Assembly (NCBI GenBank): GCA_030847615.1
Contig: JAUMIR010000005.1
Location: 59,423,001-59,487,000 of the forward strand
DNA from: Gambelia wislizenii
Lineage: Eukaryota; Chordata; Lepidosauria; Squamata; Crotaphytidae
Reading direction: 5' to 3'
DNA: 64,000 bases
The notes under the pieces were generated by a model that saw nothing but the letters and a program-made list of their open reading frames with translations, did not search any database and was not told the DNA's origin. Below, piece after piece: positions 34,203 through 45,185 of this stretch. Each line of letters opens with the position of its first letter. The stretch's first letter is position 1. Position numbers and translations under genes: made by a program.

Positions 34203-34236
34203 TTTTTCCTAGTGAGTAAGTAAGAAGTCATAAACT

Positions 34237-37069
34237 GAACTCGGGGCCTCCATTCTGTTCATATTCGGGGTGTGGGACAGAAATTCATTTCTTTCAATAA
34301 AAGTAGATGCAATTCACCAGGCCTGGTCTTCTAATTTCTCCTAGAGTTACTAGGGAAAGAAATTCCCCTTCAAAACAGAGGTCTGTTGATATCACTAGTC
34401 ATAACGTGCAACAAGTTGTACTAAAGTAAACTCAGGAAAACATAAACATCATAAGGTTTGAGGAGGTGTATCATGTAGGCTCCTTGCATGATCTTTTGCC
34501 AAAGGCAAAAAGTTCTTTTGGATCTGGCAACAACAATCATGCCACTGGTTGAAAGGCTTGACAGATTTATTAAAAGGCAACATTGTATATTTGATAGACG
34601 AATCTATCTAAAGCAAGTCCTACATCTAAAGCTTGCCTCACAGTGAAACTCACATTTCTGTTTTTCCTGTTGGGAACCACAAGAAAAGAAATAACAGCAA
34701 ACACACTCCTAGGCCAATCGAATACAACACCCTTCCAGCTCCTCTGGTCTGCTCTGGGCTTACTCAAAGTGATATCACAGGTGGGGGGGGTTATAGAAAG
34801 AGAAAATGGGGCTCAGCATTTTTCTGCCCGTGCGATGACAAAACCAGCAGTTTAAATTCTTTCCATCAAAAATGAAAAACCAATTCAAATTACTATCACA
34901 AGAAAAACGCAAGTTGTCAATTGATAGTGATGCATAAAAATATTTTTCTTTCATAGTACTTTTTTTAAAGAATTCATATACAGTAGTATACAACATTCAA
35001 AGTCCACTTCTAATTGTCAGGATTTCAAATTTGGATTTTATGTAACACTTTTTGTAATCAGGAATGGGCAACTTGGAGCTGAGCTGCAGAACCTGCCAAG
35101 GCATTTCTGTTAGAGCACATTTGCAAAGACATCCTGCGCTAAAGGTTAGAAGTAGGAGTGGAATGGAATAGTCTTCTAAAGAACCAACGGCAGTCCAAAA
35201 TCTAGCTTTTGTACAAAGTGAACAATATCCTATAATATACAATTACACCATTCTGGAGTATGGATAGAAAGCATGAGCTAGTTAGCTACCATTATATCCC
35301 ACTTTTTGTCTAATAAACTCAAGGGGGCTTACATGGCTACCTTGTTGACTATTCTAGCCTTACAACAATCCTCTGAGATAGATTTGGTTAAAGGAGAGGA
35401 TTGGCCCAAGGCCACGCAGTGAATTTCATGGCGGGGGTGGGGGCGGGCTGAATCTTGTTCTCCTGAGTCCCCTTAATACTCTAATCATTACATCAGCTCT
35501 CACATGTGCACCTATTCCTAAGGCCCATGCAGATGATGTTAGAATCTCAACTCTCCCTCTTTTTCTCTGTCTTTTAAGGGTCTTTGTGAAGAGGAGTTGG
35601 ATAATCACTGCCACTGTCAATCTGAGAATCTATTGAGTTGCCTACCTCCAGATTTAACTGCACCCACAGAACTGTACTAATGAGCATATTTTTGCCCAAA
35701 CAGGTCACCACCACCTCCACATGGCCTGAACCAAGAAAACCTGCTTTTTCTCTCTCTCTCCAACACTGCAACATCTTCCCACATGGCTAATGCATAAGCA
35801 GAATTCTTGTATCTAGATAATGACTAACCATATTATAGCAGGAGCTCTATGCATAAATCACATGTGCTTCCTTGGATTCCAGAAGCAAACCCAGAAGCTC
35901 ATCAATAATGTAAAAACCCCAATCCTATAGAGACTTCCATGCATGCTTAATCTGATGCACTGTGAGTAACCTCCCCCCATTCAATGAAGATGACACTGGC
36001 TCCAATCCTACACATGTTTGTTTTCATCTAGTTGTGTTTCCATGTTTCCAAACAAATATACATATAAGAAATCCGTTATATAACATCCTATGTAAAGGAA
36101 GTCAAATGCAGTGCTACTGAGAAAAAGCCTGTTTATTTAAAAGGATTTGGGTTTTTACTATTGCTTTGCTGACAATTAATTCCCATTAACAATTTGTTCC
36201 CTTTACATTGGGGAGGGGGGATCTGTGACATCTCCCACTGATTGTCACCAAGATTTAAGAACATTTGCTCAGTATGACTGCGTATTTCTTTCTCTTCTTT
36301 ATGACAGTCTTTCATTTTAGAGGTGAGATTCACATGAAGCCACAAAAGAAATATTTCAGTATTTTTGTATGCACAGACTTTGGAAGAAATTCAATGGTCT
36401 AAGTACTATGAACACCAAGCTGATTAGTCAGCACAGTATTTAATATACTGCATGGCAATCCACATTCAGTCAGACCTTAGTGTACATATTTAGCCATATT
36501 ATTAACAAATATGCATGCTTTTTCCAAAGAGGGAGGCATTTAAAAGGGTTGTGACATCTGGAATGACATGTAACAGCTTTCCCCCCAAAAGTGCTTAGAA
36601 ATTCTCTAATATCATCTCTGTGCTCTAGGCAATAAACCTGAGGTTCATTTGCATTTTAAAACATCTGTTAAATGCACCATAATTGCAACCTACTTAAAGA
36701 GTCCCATTATTTGGGTACATCACACGCCATCTCACCACCTTTCTTTTCTAACTGACCACCCTTTTTACATCACATACCTCTACCTAGTTTAAATTCATTT
36801 GGGATTTCAGATACAGTCAGGTGATTCACCAGGTAAAGCCAGGTAAGGTCGGCTTGGGATCTGCTCTGCTTCTCAGAAGAACTAAACAGGCTCTAAAAGA
36901 TGTTCCACAAGAAGGAAGAGTAAGGAATGAGCTTTGTATTCCAACCTCTGGGTTTTTTTGGGGGGGGGGCTTTTTTTTGGTTTGGTGTTTGTTTTTTAAT
37001 TGCAGCGCTGGTAAATTCTTTCAAAACCCCTTAACCAGCAGAGTTAAGGTCCACTTCACTGGAGAGCCT
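34237..37069. other. Unassigned stretch
   Basis: No supported gene. 35290-35420 resembles a decayed LINE/MIR-type tail (ATTATATCCCACTTTTTGTC, CTCAAGGGGGCTTACATGG, GGCCCAAGGCCACGCAG). No other repeat is clear. The frames at 34570-34875 and 36133-36345 are not convincing. Confidence 0.4.
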
Positions 37070-38700
37070 CCTCTCTTTTCTGATCCTGCTCAAACTAGTC
37101 CCGAAGATCAAGCGGCGACGAGTGCAACTCTGCCCCGCATTATTTAAAGGCGACAGTTAAATATGAATAATCCTCCCTGGTTTACGCTAGTCTCTCCTAA
37201 GGCGGCAGCAGGAGCAAGGGCTCAGGAGCCGGCCACCCGCTGCAATGTAGGCGCATCTTCCCGGGCGGTTCGCTACCCAAGGAGAAGCCTCTTCTGGATC
37301 ATCATCATCAGGAAAAAGAAAGCGGGAGGGGAGGGAGGAAATAATGCAATAAAACGCTTCTTTCCAAAAGGATGGGAAGGGGCACCTCTTTTTTCTTCCT
37401 TCCTTCACCTCGCAAACCAGGGGGGGAAAACCCAAGGAAAATCTACAGGAGAAAACAGCTACGAACCCGATCGCATGAAAAGGCACAGCCGCAAGTAATG
37501 GGAAATAACAATGTTTAAGGTCCAAAGTGAGAACATCACCAGCAGGCTTGGAGCCCCCCCCCCCAAAAAAAATCTCCCCAGCCTCAGACAAGGGAGCAAA
37601 GGGAAACCCCCTGGCCCTTCTCGCCCAAGAACCCCCCCCCAAAAAAGATACACCCACCCACCCACCCCTGCCTGGGCTGCCCTCAATCCAAAGCGCCCGA
37701 GGCTCGCACCTGCCGCCAAGGCGCCCGCGAAGCTGCAACAGGAAGAAAACTTGAGAGGGGGTCAAGAAGAAGCGCCGAAAGGAGGGAAGGGAGGACGGAC
37801 TTTCGCCTACGAAGAGAGCGCGAAGAGAGCGCGAAGAGAGCCGCCGCCGCCGCTGCACCAAACCCGCCACCCTCCGCCCCACGTCCCTTGTGGTCCCCCT
37901 TCCCGGAAACTCCTGGCGCCCGGAAAGCCCGGCAGGTTTTGCCTGGGTCTTGCGGGTGGTGTTACCTGGTTGCCGTGAAGGCGAGGCGGGAGCGGGAGCA
38001 GCCCTGCCTTCCCGGTCTGTGGCGCACGCAATGCCTCGGTCGCCCAGCCTCTCTCTGGCTCCTGCTTGCTATTTATAGTCCGCAGCTTCCAGCCACCTCT
38101 GGCCGAGCGGGAGCGAAGAGCTGGAAGGAGACGAGAGGGCGGCGGCGAGACTCCCTCCGTCTGCCTCAGCCCCGTCCCTGAGCGCCAAAGCCTGGCCGCG
38201 GGGACAACTTGGCCGCCTCGCCACAGCCGGTCGCGCAAGCCGGGGGCGCAAAACGAAAGGAGGCAGCCCAGCCAGGCGCACGGCGCCCCTTCCCTCCCTT
38301 CCTTTCCCTCAGTGCCGCCTCCGAGCGCCAGCCGAGTCTCCGCCTCCCCTCGCTCTTTCTCTCGCCACCGCTCCCTCCAATGTCACCGGCGCGGCCCACG
38401 GGAGACTCCCGAGCTCAGCAAGAGGAGGGCCACTCCCCGAGCGACAGCGAGTCGAGTCAAAGGGGGCAGCGTGGCGCCGGCACTGCCTTCCCGCGCTCGC
38501 TGGCTGGCTCTCTGGCACCGCAGCGCTGGCGCCCAGGGGTGACCCGCTGGCGCAAGACGAGGCGACGGCAGCAAAGAAGCCGCTGCTTGTCCTTCGCCTC
38601 CCCGGCCCCAGGGGGAGCTCCGCTCCAGCGCCCGCCTCTCCCGAGAACCAGCGGGGGCAAAAGAAACAGCGCCCTCCACTGGACGCTGGAAGGGTTGGAC
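37070..38700. promoter_or_regulatory. CpG island, probable host promoter
   Basis: About 1.6 kb with a sharp rise in G+C and many CpGs, in contrast to the AT-rich flanks. It is densest at 37780-38660. It contains C and A homopolymers at 37553-37569 and 37630-37646. On the minus strand a CTATAAATAG box lies at 38069-38078, and CAG|GTAACA (37968-37961) could be a first-exon donor. On the plus strand a CCAAT motif lies near 38375. In vertebrates such islands usually mark promoters, so a host transcript likely starts here. Its identity and direction are unknown. The long frames in both strands are typical of GC-rich DNA and I do not call them genes. Confidence 0.75.
37966..38042 (-). other. Hypothetical minus-strand first exon (untranslated)
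   Basis: Inferred from the minus-strand TATA box at 38069-38078, with a start expected about 30 bases downstream (near 38042), and the donor-like CAG|GTAACA at 37966/37965. The interval contains no ATG on the minus strand, so it would be 5' UTR. This is only a model from two short motifs in a CpG island. Confidence 0.25.
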
Positions 38701-38810
38701 TTTGAGGTGTGTTCCTCTTGCCAGGGCATGAATGCAAGGCAGAGAGGGTTTGGTTTGGGTGTTTATTTTGTTTTTTGACAGTTATCTGGCATGCAACCCT
38801 GAAGCAAAAG

Positions 38811-38959
38811 GCATGCCAGAGAAAATATTGACAAGGGTACCACCTGGTAAAAAAGTTGTTGGAAAGGCCTGTTGTTTCTCAAGTGGTGTATTAATCACAA
38901 TCAATCCTTACATTTCAAAGAACATCAGAGGAGCCCTGCTGGGTCAGGTAAAAGGCTGA
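38811..38959. repeat. ~150-bp repeat, copy A
   Basis: It starts GCATGCCAGAGAAAATATTG and ends GTCAGGTAAAAGGCTGAACT. The same sequence recurs at 39754-39903 with about 10-15 substitutions. The family is unknown. Copy A runs straight into the LINE 3' end at 38960. Confidence 0.7.
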
Positions 38960-39180
38960 ACTCTCTTTCTCTGGCTTTTCTTCGCAAATGAAGATTCAGG
39001 AAGGACTCATCCCATGCTTTCTGCAAGCGCGCTGATGACTAAAAAGGCCAATCCGAGATAAACAAGTCCGGTTGCAGAATACACAGCAGAAGGTCTCCTT
39101 GGGTGATGTTTCCAGGTTGTGATTCTTTCTGCGTTGTCGTTTCTCTTCAAGACTTGTTCGGCGTGAGTTCTCAAATAAGG
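38960..39180 (-). mobile_element. Zinc-finger LINE 3' end module, copy 2
   Basis: The minus-strand frame has TSLEEKRQRRKNHNLETSPK and CCVFCNRTCLSRIGLFSHQR, nearly as in copies 19092-19384 and 48683-49245. The sense 3' end faces a CTCTCTTTCTCTGG tract, so the element ends in an AGAG-type tail. Upstream of 39180 the sequence departs from the other two copies. Confidence 0.65.
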
Positions 39181-39625
39181 ATGTTGCCACCTTTTCTAGG
39201 TCCCTCTCCATATGGAGCAAGCAGTGCTCTCCTTTAAAAAGGCTGCTTGGTCGTTCAGGATGCTGCCGAACAAAACTGTCATCTCCCGGGTCAGCCTCGA
39301 GCGACCAAAGTCCTGAACCGCCTGCATGTAGGTTTGGGTCTGCAGCTTCCAGTGCATCTTTACACCTGCCATTTCGTCTGTCGCCTATCGCTACAGGGCT
39401 TTTTTGGAACTGGATTTGTCCTTCAAGCCTGTGCAATGGATTTTTCTGGTGGAGCGCAGCATGCACAGAACTGGCCTCACCCTTTAAACCAAAGGTTCAT
39501 CTGCTGTGGCCTTACAAGCATGGACGTAGCAGCGAGGTCCTTGGGTCGTAGGTTTGATTAGAGTTTCCTTCTCTTAGATGGTTGACCTTACAGGGTTGAA
39601 CGAGCACCATCAGCCCGGGTTTGGG
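39181..39625 (-). other. Unrelated sequence joined to the LINE 3' module
   Basis: From 39181 on, the similarity to the other zinc-finger LINE copies stops, yet an open antisense frame runs through the junction (39466 to 38996, 156 codons). This upstream part has no domain I recognise. It may be the 5' part of a different element that uses the same 3' end, or a recombinant. Confidence 0.4.
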
Positions 39626-39753
39626 ATTACTTATTTAGGCATTTATACCCTGCTCTTCAACCACAAAGGCTCTCAGAGAGGCTTACAAATTGTTAAGCAA
39701 CATCATTGTACACATCTACACCGCACTAAGCAGCTTCCAATGTGTGTTAGCTA
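39626..39753 (-). mobile_element. SINE 3' fragment, antisense
   Basis: TTATTTAGGCATTTATACCC, then AACCACAAAGGCTCTCAGAG and CCAATGTGTGTTAGCTA, match the right-hand part of the SINE at 33696-33974. The tRNA-like part is missing; the fragment ends abruptly where the ~150-bp repeat begins. Confidence 0.7.
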
Positions 39754-39903
39754 GCATGCCAGAGAAAATGTTGACAACTGTACCACCTGGTAAAAGGTTG
39801 TTGGAAAGTCCTGTTGTTTCTAAAGTGGTGTATAAATCTCAATCAATCCTTACATTCCAAAGAACTTTAGAAGAACCCTGCTGGGTCAGGTGAAAGGCTG
39901 AAC
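39754..39903. repeat. ~150-bp repeat, copy B
   Basis: Same order as copy A (38811-38959): GCATGCCAGAGAAAATGTTG to GGTCAGGTGAAAGGCTGAAC. It is in the same orientation, 943 bases downstream. Confidence 0.7.
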
Positions 39904-40009
39904 TAGCCTTCCATCATGTTTCCATAGATGCCTTTATAAAGTCCATAAACAGAGCCTTAGAGCAAAAACATCCATGTTTCCCATTCTGCTTGGAATGCTG
40001 AAGGTAATA

Positions 40010-40360
40010 CAGTAGCACCCCCGTTATCTGCTGATTCACCAACCACTGATTCAATTATCTGCAGTTGGTGACAGCAGGGGGGCGGTTACAGGGGAGGGAG
40101 GGGAGGAGGCTTCCATATAGCTCCAGTGGCTGCAATGCCAATGGGGGAGGGGGGAGGTCTCACCTTCTCCCTTTGCCCCTGGGATGGCTCCCATTGACGG
40201 CAATGGCGATGCAGGGGGAAGGAAGGAGAGTTCTTGCCTCCCTTCTCCCTTCCATGGCTTATTTGGCGGCAATGGCAACGGGTGTTCACTACTATCCGCA
40301 GAATTCATTATCTGCGGGGGGGCCTGGAACCAATCCCCCGTGGATACGGGGATGCTACTG
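40010..40360. mobile_element. TIR MITE with TA duplication, 351 bp
   Basis: The left end CAGTAGCACCCCCGTTATCT and the right end ATACGGGGATGCTACTG are inverted, with TA immediately outside both (40008-40009 and 40361-40362). The interior is GC-rich and holds subrepeats such as GGCGGCAATGGCAACGG/GACGGCAATGGCGATG. It belongs to the same broad Tc1/mariner-Tigger MITE type as 18700-18935. Confidence 0.75.
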
Positions 40361-40379
40361 TACATGGCAATAATAGAAA

Positions 40380-40735
40380 ATAGAGTGGTAATCACAAGAA
40401 CCATCTGGTCTAACCCCTTCCTATTCAGGAATACACAACTAAAACACTCCAGAGAGATGGTCATCCAGTGAAGCAGAGTCTCCCACCTTCTCTGGCACTC
40501 TGTTCCATCACTGAACAGCTCTTGCTGTCAGGATTTTTTCTCCTGATGTTTAGATGCAATTTATTTTCTTGTAATTTGAATCCATTGGTTCATATCCTAG
40601 TCTCTGGTGCAGCAGAAAACAAGCTCACTCCACCTTCTACATGACACCCCTTAAAATATTTAAAGATGGCTATCATATCACATCTCAAGACTTCTCTTCT
40701 CCAAGCTGAACAATCATGACTAATAGCCAATGATA
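40380..40735 (-). mobile_element. CR1 LINE 3' end, antisense
   Basis: The minus-strand text corresponds to the CR1 copies at 45186 and 54286 (TCTCTGGTGCAGCAGAAAAC, ATATTTAAAGATGGCTATCA). It is more diverged than those two and 5'-truncated. Confidence 0.75.
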
Positions 40736-41160
40736 TCCCCATCCTACTTGAATCTGTCCAGCCCCCTTTAAAACTGTGCATGATGTCAGCCATCAGGCCA
40801 TCTTGTGTAAGTGAAGCTGAGTGCCTCTTTGGCAATCTAAATATTGTAAAATAACAGCACCCTCGTGACACTTAAATTCTGCTGCCTCAGGGAACCACCT
40901 CACCCTGTCGACCCGTTGGTAAGCCCTGTTCCTGTCACACAGAATCTTCCTTGAGGATATGTGCAACAAATGAGCAAGAATTCTCAATATGCTGCATTAT
41001 AAATGGATGCCTTGGAAACAAAAAGACCTCAAACACATGCTCTGCACATATGAATCTGCACTGAGGGACTGACTAATGTTTCCAACATTTAGTGATCTTG
41101 TAGGAGATATTGCTAGATCAGAATTTCCAAAAAGATAAATTCCACTGAGGGTTATTACAG
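40736..41160. other. Unassigned non-coding stretch
   Basis: No gene or repeat recognised. Confidence 0.35.

Positions 41161-41162
<2 letters not shown>

Positions 41163-41197
<35 letters not shown>
41163..41197. repeat. (TG)n microsatellite
   Basis: An uninterrupted run of about 17 TG dinucleotides. Confidence 0.95.
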
Positions 41198-41201
<4 letters not shown>

Positions 41202-41460
41202 CTATGGCAGTCTGCATTACCTCAGGATAAGTTCACATCCATACCATGCTCCCTGGATGTTTCTTGCAGTTGCATTCCCATAGTGAACTATCATAGCTTG
41301 TGTACACTCTTCCCTCCACAGGTGAAAAGTGGCAGCTTTTCCAGAAGTTATGCCTGTCATCACAACAGCTGGGGCAGGGTTCCTACTACTGTGGAGTCAA
41401 CAAGCACTGGGGAAAAAGTGACCGGATCTTGTGAAGTCGAAGGCTTTAATGGCCAGCATC

Positions 41461-41645
41461 CATAGATTTTCCTTGTTTTTTTTCCCAGGCTGTGAGGCTG
41501 TGTTCTGGAAGAGTTTCTTTCTGATGTTTCGCCTGCATCTGTGGCTGGCATCCTCAGAGAAGCCACAGATGCAGGCGAAACATCAGAAAGAAACTATTCC
41601 AGAACACGGCCTCACAGGCTGGAAAAAAACTAAGGAAAATCTATG
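41461..41645. repeat. Long foldback (hairpin) repeat
   Basis: Left arm 41461-41546 and right arm 41561-41645 are reverse complements over about 85 bases with few differences, separated by a 14-base loop (GGCATCCTCAGAGA). The inner half is perfect (CGCCTGCATCTGTGGCT). A related single arm lies at 16395-16525, so this is a dispersed family. Upstream, 41428-41460 (GTCGAAGGCTTTAATGGCC) probably belongs to it as well. It could be the end of a larger mobile element. Confidence 0.8.
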
Positions 41646-41934
41646 ACTGGATCTTATTTCCTACATTGTGGTTCTCTATACAAATGTGTCATTGAGGACA
41701 ATTGGGGCCTATCATGCAGAAATTTCTTGTAATAATGCAAAGTGGTCTTTAGTGTTTCTGCACTAAGGGGCAACACTGATGTTTTATACTGTTCTGGGGC
41801 AATAGATTTTTCTGCAGAATAAGTGACAGTGCAGTGTGTTATTTCAAAAGAGAGAGGACAGGGGAATCATCTGTTTACCATGTGGCATATGCCATACACT
41901 GTATATCCACCTCATCATATACCAGTGGAGAGGG
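41646..41934. other. Unassigned non-coding stretch
   Basis: Nothing recognised. Confidence 0.35.
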
Positions 41935-42045
41935 AATGTTTGGCCCTTCAGATGTTGTTGGACCACACTTTTCATCATCTCTAGCCAGTGTAGCAAATGG
42001 TGAAGGATGATAGGAACTGCACTCCAACAACATCTGAAACTAATC
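41935..42045. mobile_element. MITE-like foldback, 'ttgttgg' family
   Basis: CTTCAGATGTTGTTGGACCA on the left and TCCAACAACATCTGAAACTA on the right are inverted, flanking a TAGCCAGTGTAGCAAATGG centre. Similar copies lie at 44000-44090, 45757-45885 and 48100-48180. Non-coding, superfamily not assigned. Confidence 0.6.
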
Positions 42046-42514
42046 CTGATGTACAGTCTCACTTGGGGTCCTTTGTCACTATATTTGGAATTCTCAGCCA
42101 GAGAGCTCTAGTATCTCACCAAACTACAAACCCCAGAATTCCATAGGATGCAGCCAATGCAGTTAAAGTTGAATTATAGTGTTACATAGTGCTATGGAAA
42201 TTCTGGCTGTGAGACTCTTGGAGTTGTAGTCCAAAAAAGTAACTTTTCCAAGTTCTGATTTTGACTTCTGCACAGAACAAAGAGGCTGCAGAGGTCTGGC
42301 TCAGAAGTATTTACATCACTGTGGGCAACCCTGCTCTAATTTTTTAAACAACACTCCTGGGGTTGCCAAAAGGAAAAAGAATAAGCCAGAAAAACCCTGC
42401 TTGAAAGTACTGTTTCCTTGAGCACTCTGAATCTTCAAAGAAGAAAACCAGGGGGGTTTCCCACTCCCACTGGTATGGGTAAGGAATCGGATGGGACTAT
42501 TCATGGCCATCCAG
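42046..42514. other. Mostly unassigned, MITE-like scraps
   Basis: GGAGTTGTAGTCCAAAAAAG at about 42221-42240 matches 18586-18605, including the following AACTTTTCCAAG. The remainder shows no feature. Confidence 0.4.
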
Positions 42515-42900
42515 ACGATGGCAATTAAATATTTTACATCCCACTCTATATCCAAAGAGCTCAAGGCTATATAAAGTCTCATAGAATCAATTTTTAAAAA
42601 TTATAAAAGAGTAAAAATAATATATAGTCTGAAAACATATTAAATTATATAACAATTTAAAGCACATTAAAATGATATACATGTACAAACTGGATAAAAT
42701 CATTAGAACCCAATGTTCTTATAACAAGCCAGGTTCTAATTTGGTGCACCAAACAAGCCTCTTAAGGAGAGAGCATTCCATAATCAGAGTACCCCAGAAG
42801 AGAAGGCTTTTCCCCACTTCTTCGCACAACATATTGCTCCAACTCAATGGACACAGAGCAGAGACTCTCCAGTGGAGCTCAGTCCCCAGACAGACAGGTA
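42515..42900 (-). mobile_element. L2-type LINE 3' fragment, antisense
   Basis: The same layout as 17940-18380 and 26505-26960: a TACATCCCACTCTATATCC tail, then AT-rich sequence, then an antisense coding remnant at about 42757-42812 (AAGCCTCTTAAGGAGAGAGC, GAAGAGAAGGCTTTTCC). Strongly decayed. Confidence 0.55.
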
Positions 42901-43127
42901 TAAGTGTTTGAAATGCAACAACGCTTAGCACTGAAGAGTCAAGAATGCCTCAGAGTGGGCAGTAGTACTAGGGTTAGATTGTTAGAGCATCTTCCCTGCT
43001 TGTTAGCTATCCCACTCCCTCTATGATGTAAACTGATACTCTTAGGGATGTTCCCACCAATTCTTTCTCAGCTCTCTCTAGAAATGTAGCTAGCTTAGAT
43101 TAGCACCCTGAGTAACTTTCCTATTTT

Positions 43128-43822
43128 AGGAGATTATCACACAAGGCTAAAAAAGTGGAATTAAAGCAGAATAGTGGTGTGTAGTGCCAAAACTTATCAC
43201 ACAACATCGTGACTCTCCTGTAGATGGTGTGTATTCAAACCGTTACTGTGGTGTCTTTTTTAATTGACAGGAAAAGCCTGCCAATAGCTCTAAATGTAGC
43301 TGTTGTTTGGCTGCTGGCTCAGATACTATAGGTCCTTTCATTTGAATACCAGCATTACAGCAGTGAGTGCCATGAGAGGGCCTGCTTCTCTTCCTTTCCT
43401 CTTTTTTCCCCCCTTCACGTTATTTCAAAGCAGTCTAATTCCATGCCTGTCTGGTGTTTTTGTTAAAAAAAATATTTGCTGTGTTTGCGTACTTACAGGA
43501 AAATGATAAAATAAAACTAATTTTAAATCCTTTTTGCCATAAGTGCGCAAACACAGCAGAGATTTAAAGAAAATAGACACAGAATAAGCCTGCTTTGGAA
43601 TAGTGAGCGGGAGGGGGAGAAAACAGGAGAGGAGGAGAATCAGGCCTCCTCATGGCACTGACTGCTGCAATGCCAGAACTGCAGCAAAGGGGGGAGGAGT
43701 TCAAAGCAACACAGTTGCACGAAAGAAGAGATGTGATAAGAAACATTTTCAAAGCAGTATGTTCCTGTTTCCTTTCATAACGCGATTGCCCCCAAGACAC
43801 TAGCCTCATGTGATAATCTCCT
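43128..43822. mobile_element. Foldback DNA element with TIRs, 695 bp
   Basis: The left end AGGAGATTATCACACAAGGC and the right end GCCTCATGTGATAATCTCCT are inverted repeats. Inside, 43340-43500 and about 43540-43690 are also roughly inverted copies (GCAGTGAGTGCCATGAGAGG against CCTCATGGCACTGACTGC), so the whole unit can fold back. No transposase. I see no clear target duplication. Confidence 0.7.
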
Positions 43823-45185
43823 TAGAATGGAGTTCCTATAATGAATGCCTTAATTTGTTTCTCTAAAGCCATTGGTGTCTTTGCTCCTTAAAGCAGGATC
43901 TCTAAAGGACCGCTGCATGCATGCATTCTCTATCATTAAGGAGAGGCACTCTACCAGGTCCCAAGTCATTTAGGGCTCTAAATGTTATCCTCAGCACCTT
44001 GAGTTCAGACTGGATATGGTTGAACTGCTATTCCTGACAGCCAGTGGTAAGAAATGCTGGAAGTTGCAGTTCAGCAACATCTGTAGGGCGACATAATTCA
44101 CAACCTTCATTGATTGAGAAGAAAGATTGAGAAGAAAGTAAGAAGAGATGGGACAGAAGGGTAGTAGAGATGGCCCTGCCATTTGACCAAATGAGGCAAC
44201 CATGTCAGGCAGCAGATTTTGGATGTGACATGTATTGTTATTATATTTTTGATGCCAAGTACAAGGGCAGGTCCTTGTGGGATTTTCTGTCTCATGCACC
44301 AGAATTTGTGGCCATCTTTAGGCATCATAAACTTCACCTTAAATTACTGGGGACACTTTTTATTTCTCTTGTTGTTGTTGTGTCTCTTATCTCAGCATAA
44401 ACATGCTTCAGGTTGGCCCTGGGAGGGACAGCTATTGGATCTGATTGTGCAAGGTACAGGTAGCCCCCATGATGACTCTCTTCAGTTTTAAGACTTTGGT
44501 GTGCCACGTGTAGGGCTGGAAACTTCAGCTGTTCCTTCTCTGAAACCTCTTTTTATCCCTCCTACAACCACAATTTAACCAAGCTACTGCTAACAGCATC
44601 CTGGGCTAGGTTTCAAGTATCTGATATTGACAGTTGGAGGAAGTTATTAGAATGGATAATTAAACTGGCTGCTTATCTACTGTATGCAGTTGACAGTAGT
44701 TAATATATAACTAGAGAAATGCCTGTCATTATGATGGGTGAAGGTTAAAGAGGAGGTCTTAAAAACTGTAGAAACAGAGTGTATGTGTGCATGCACACAC
44801 AGCACAAACTAACACCTCTCAGCTGAGTTTAAGCTACACAATGTCAAGTGTCAGCTTTATCCTCCCAACAGTTTTGCCAGTTGTGGGCTGCCAACTTTTT
44901 CTTTTTTACTGGCTCTCACATAAGCTTTTAGCAGTAGCCTAGAATATAGAATTTTAAAGTTTCTGCTGCTAAATTTCATGTTAAAGGCACAGTACCAGGG
45001 CCAGGAAAACAGTTGGCAACTCTATAACAACCGGGGCCAATTTATTTTAATCTGGAGAAAGTATATTTATTGAAATTGAGATTATACTTAAGGGAAATCT
45101 TTCTTCTCCAGACACTGGGTAAGCAATATCTGGGGCTGGCTACAGATTTGCCCCACCCCTCTGCATCCTCTACTGCAACCTGATT
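43823..45185. other. Mostly unassigned; one MITE-like copy at ~44000-44090
   Basis: CAGACTGGATATGGTTGAAC and GGAAGTTGCAGTTCAGCAAC at 44000-44090 fit the 41935-42045 family. Overlapping frames at 44107-44491 have no domain. Nothing else recognised. Confidence 0.4.

Noticed and set aside
37187..37882. 231-codon antisense open frame in the CpG island
   Set aside because: GC-rich DNA has few stop codons; several long frames overlap on both strands, with Pro/Arg/Gly/Ser-rich low-complexity text and no domain.
38066..38778. 158-189 codon plus-strand frames in the CpG island
   Set aside because: Same reason: overlapping frames in different phases, biased composition, and no recognisable protein.
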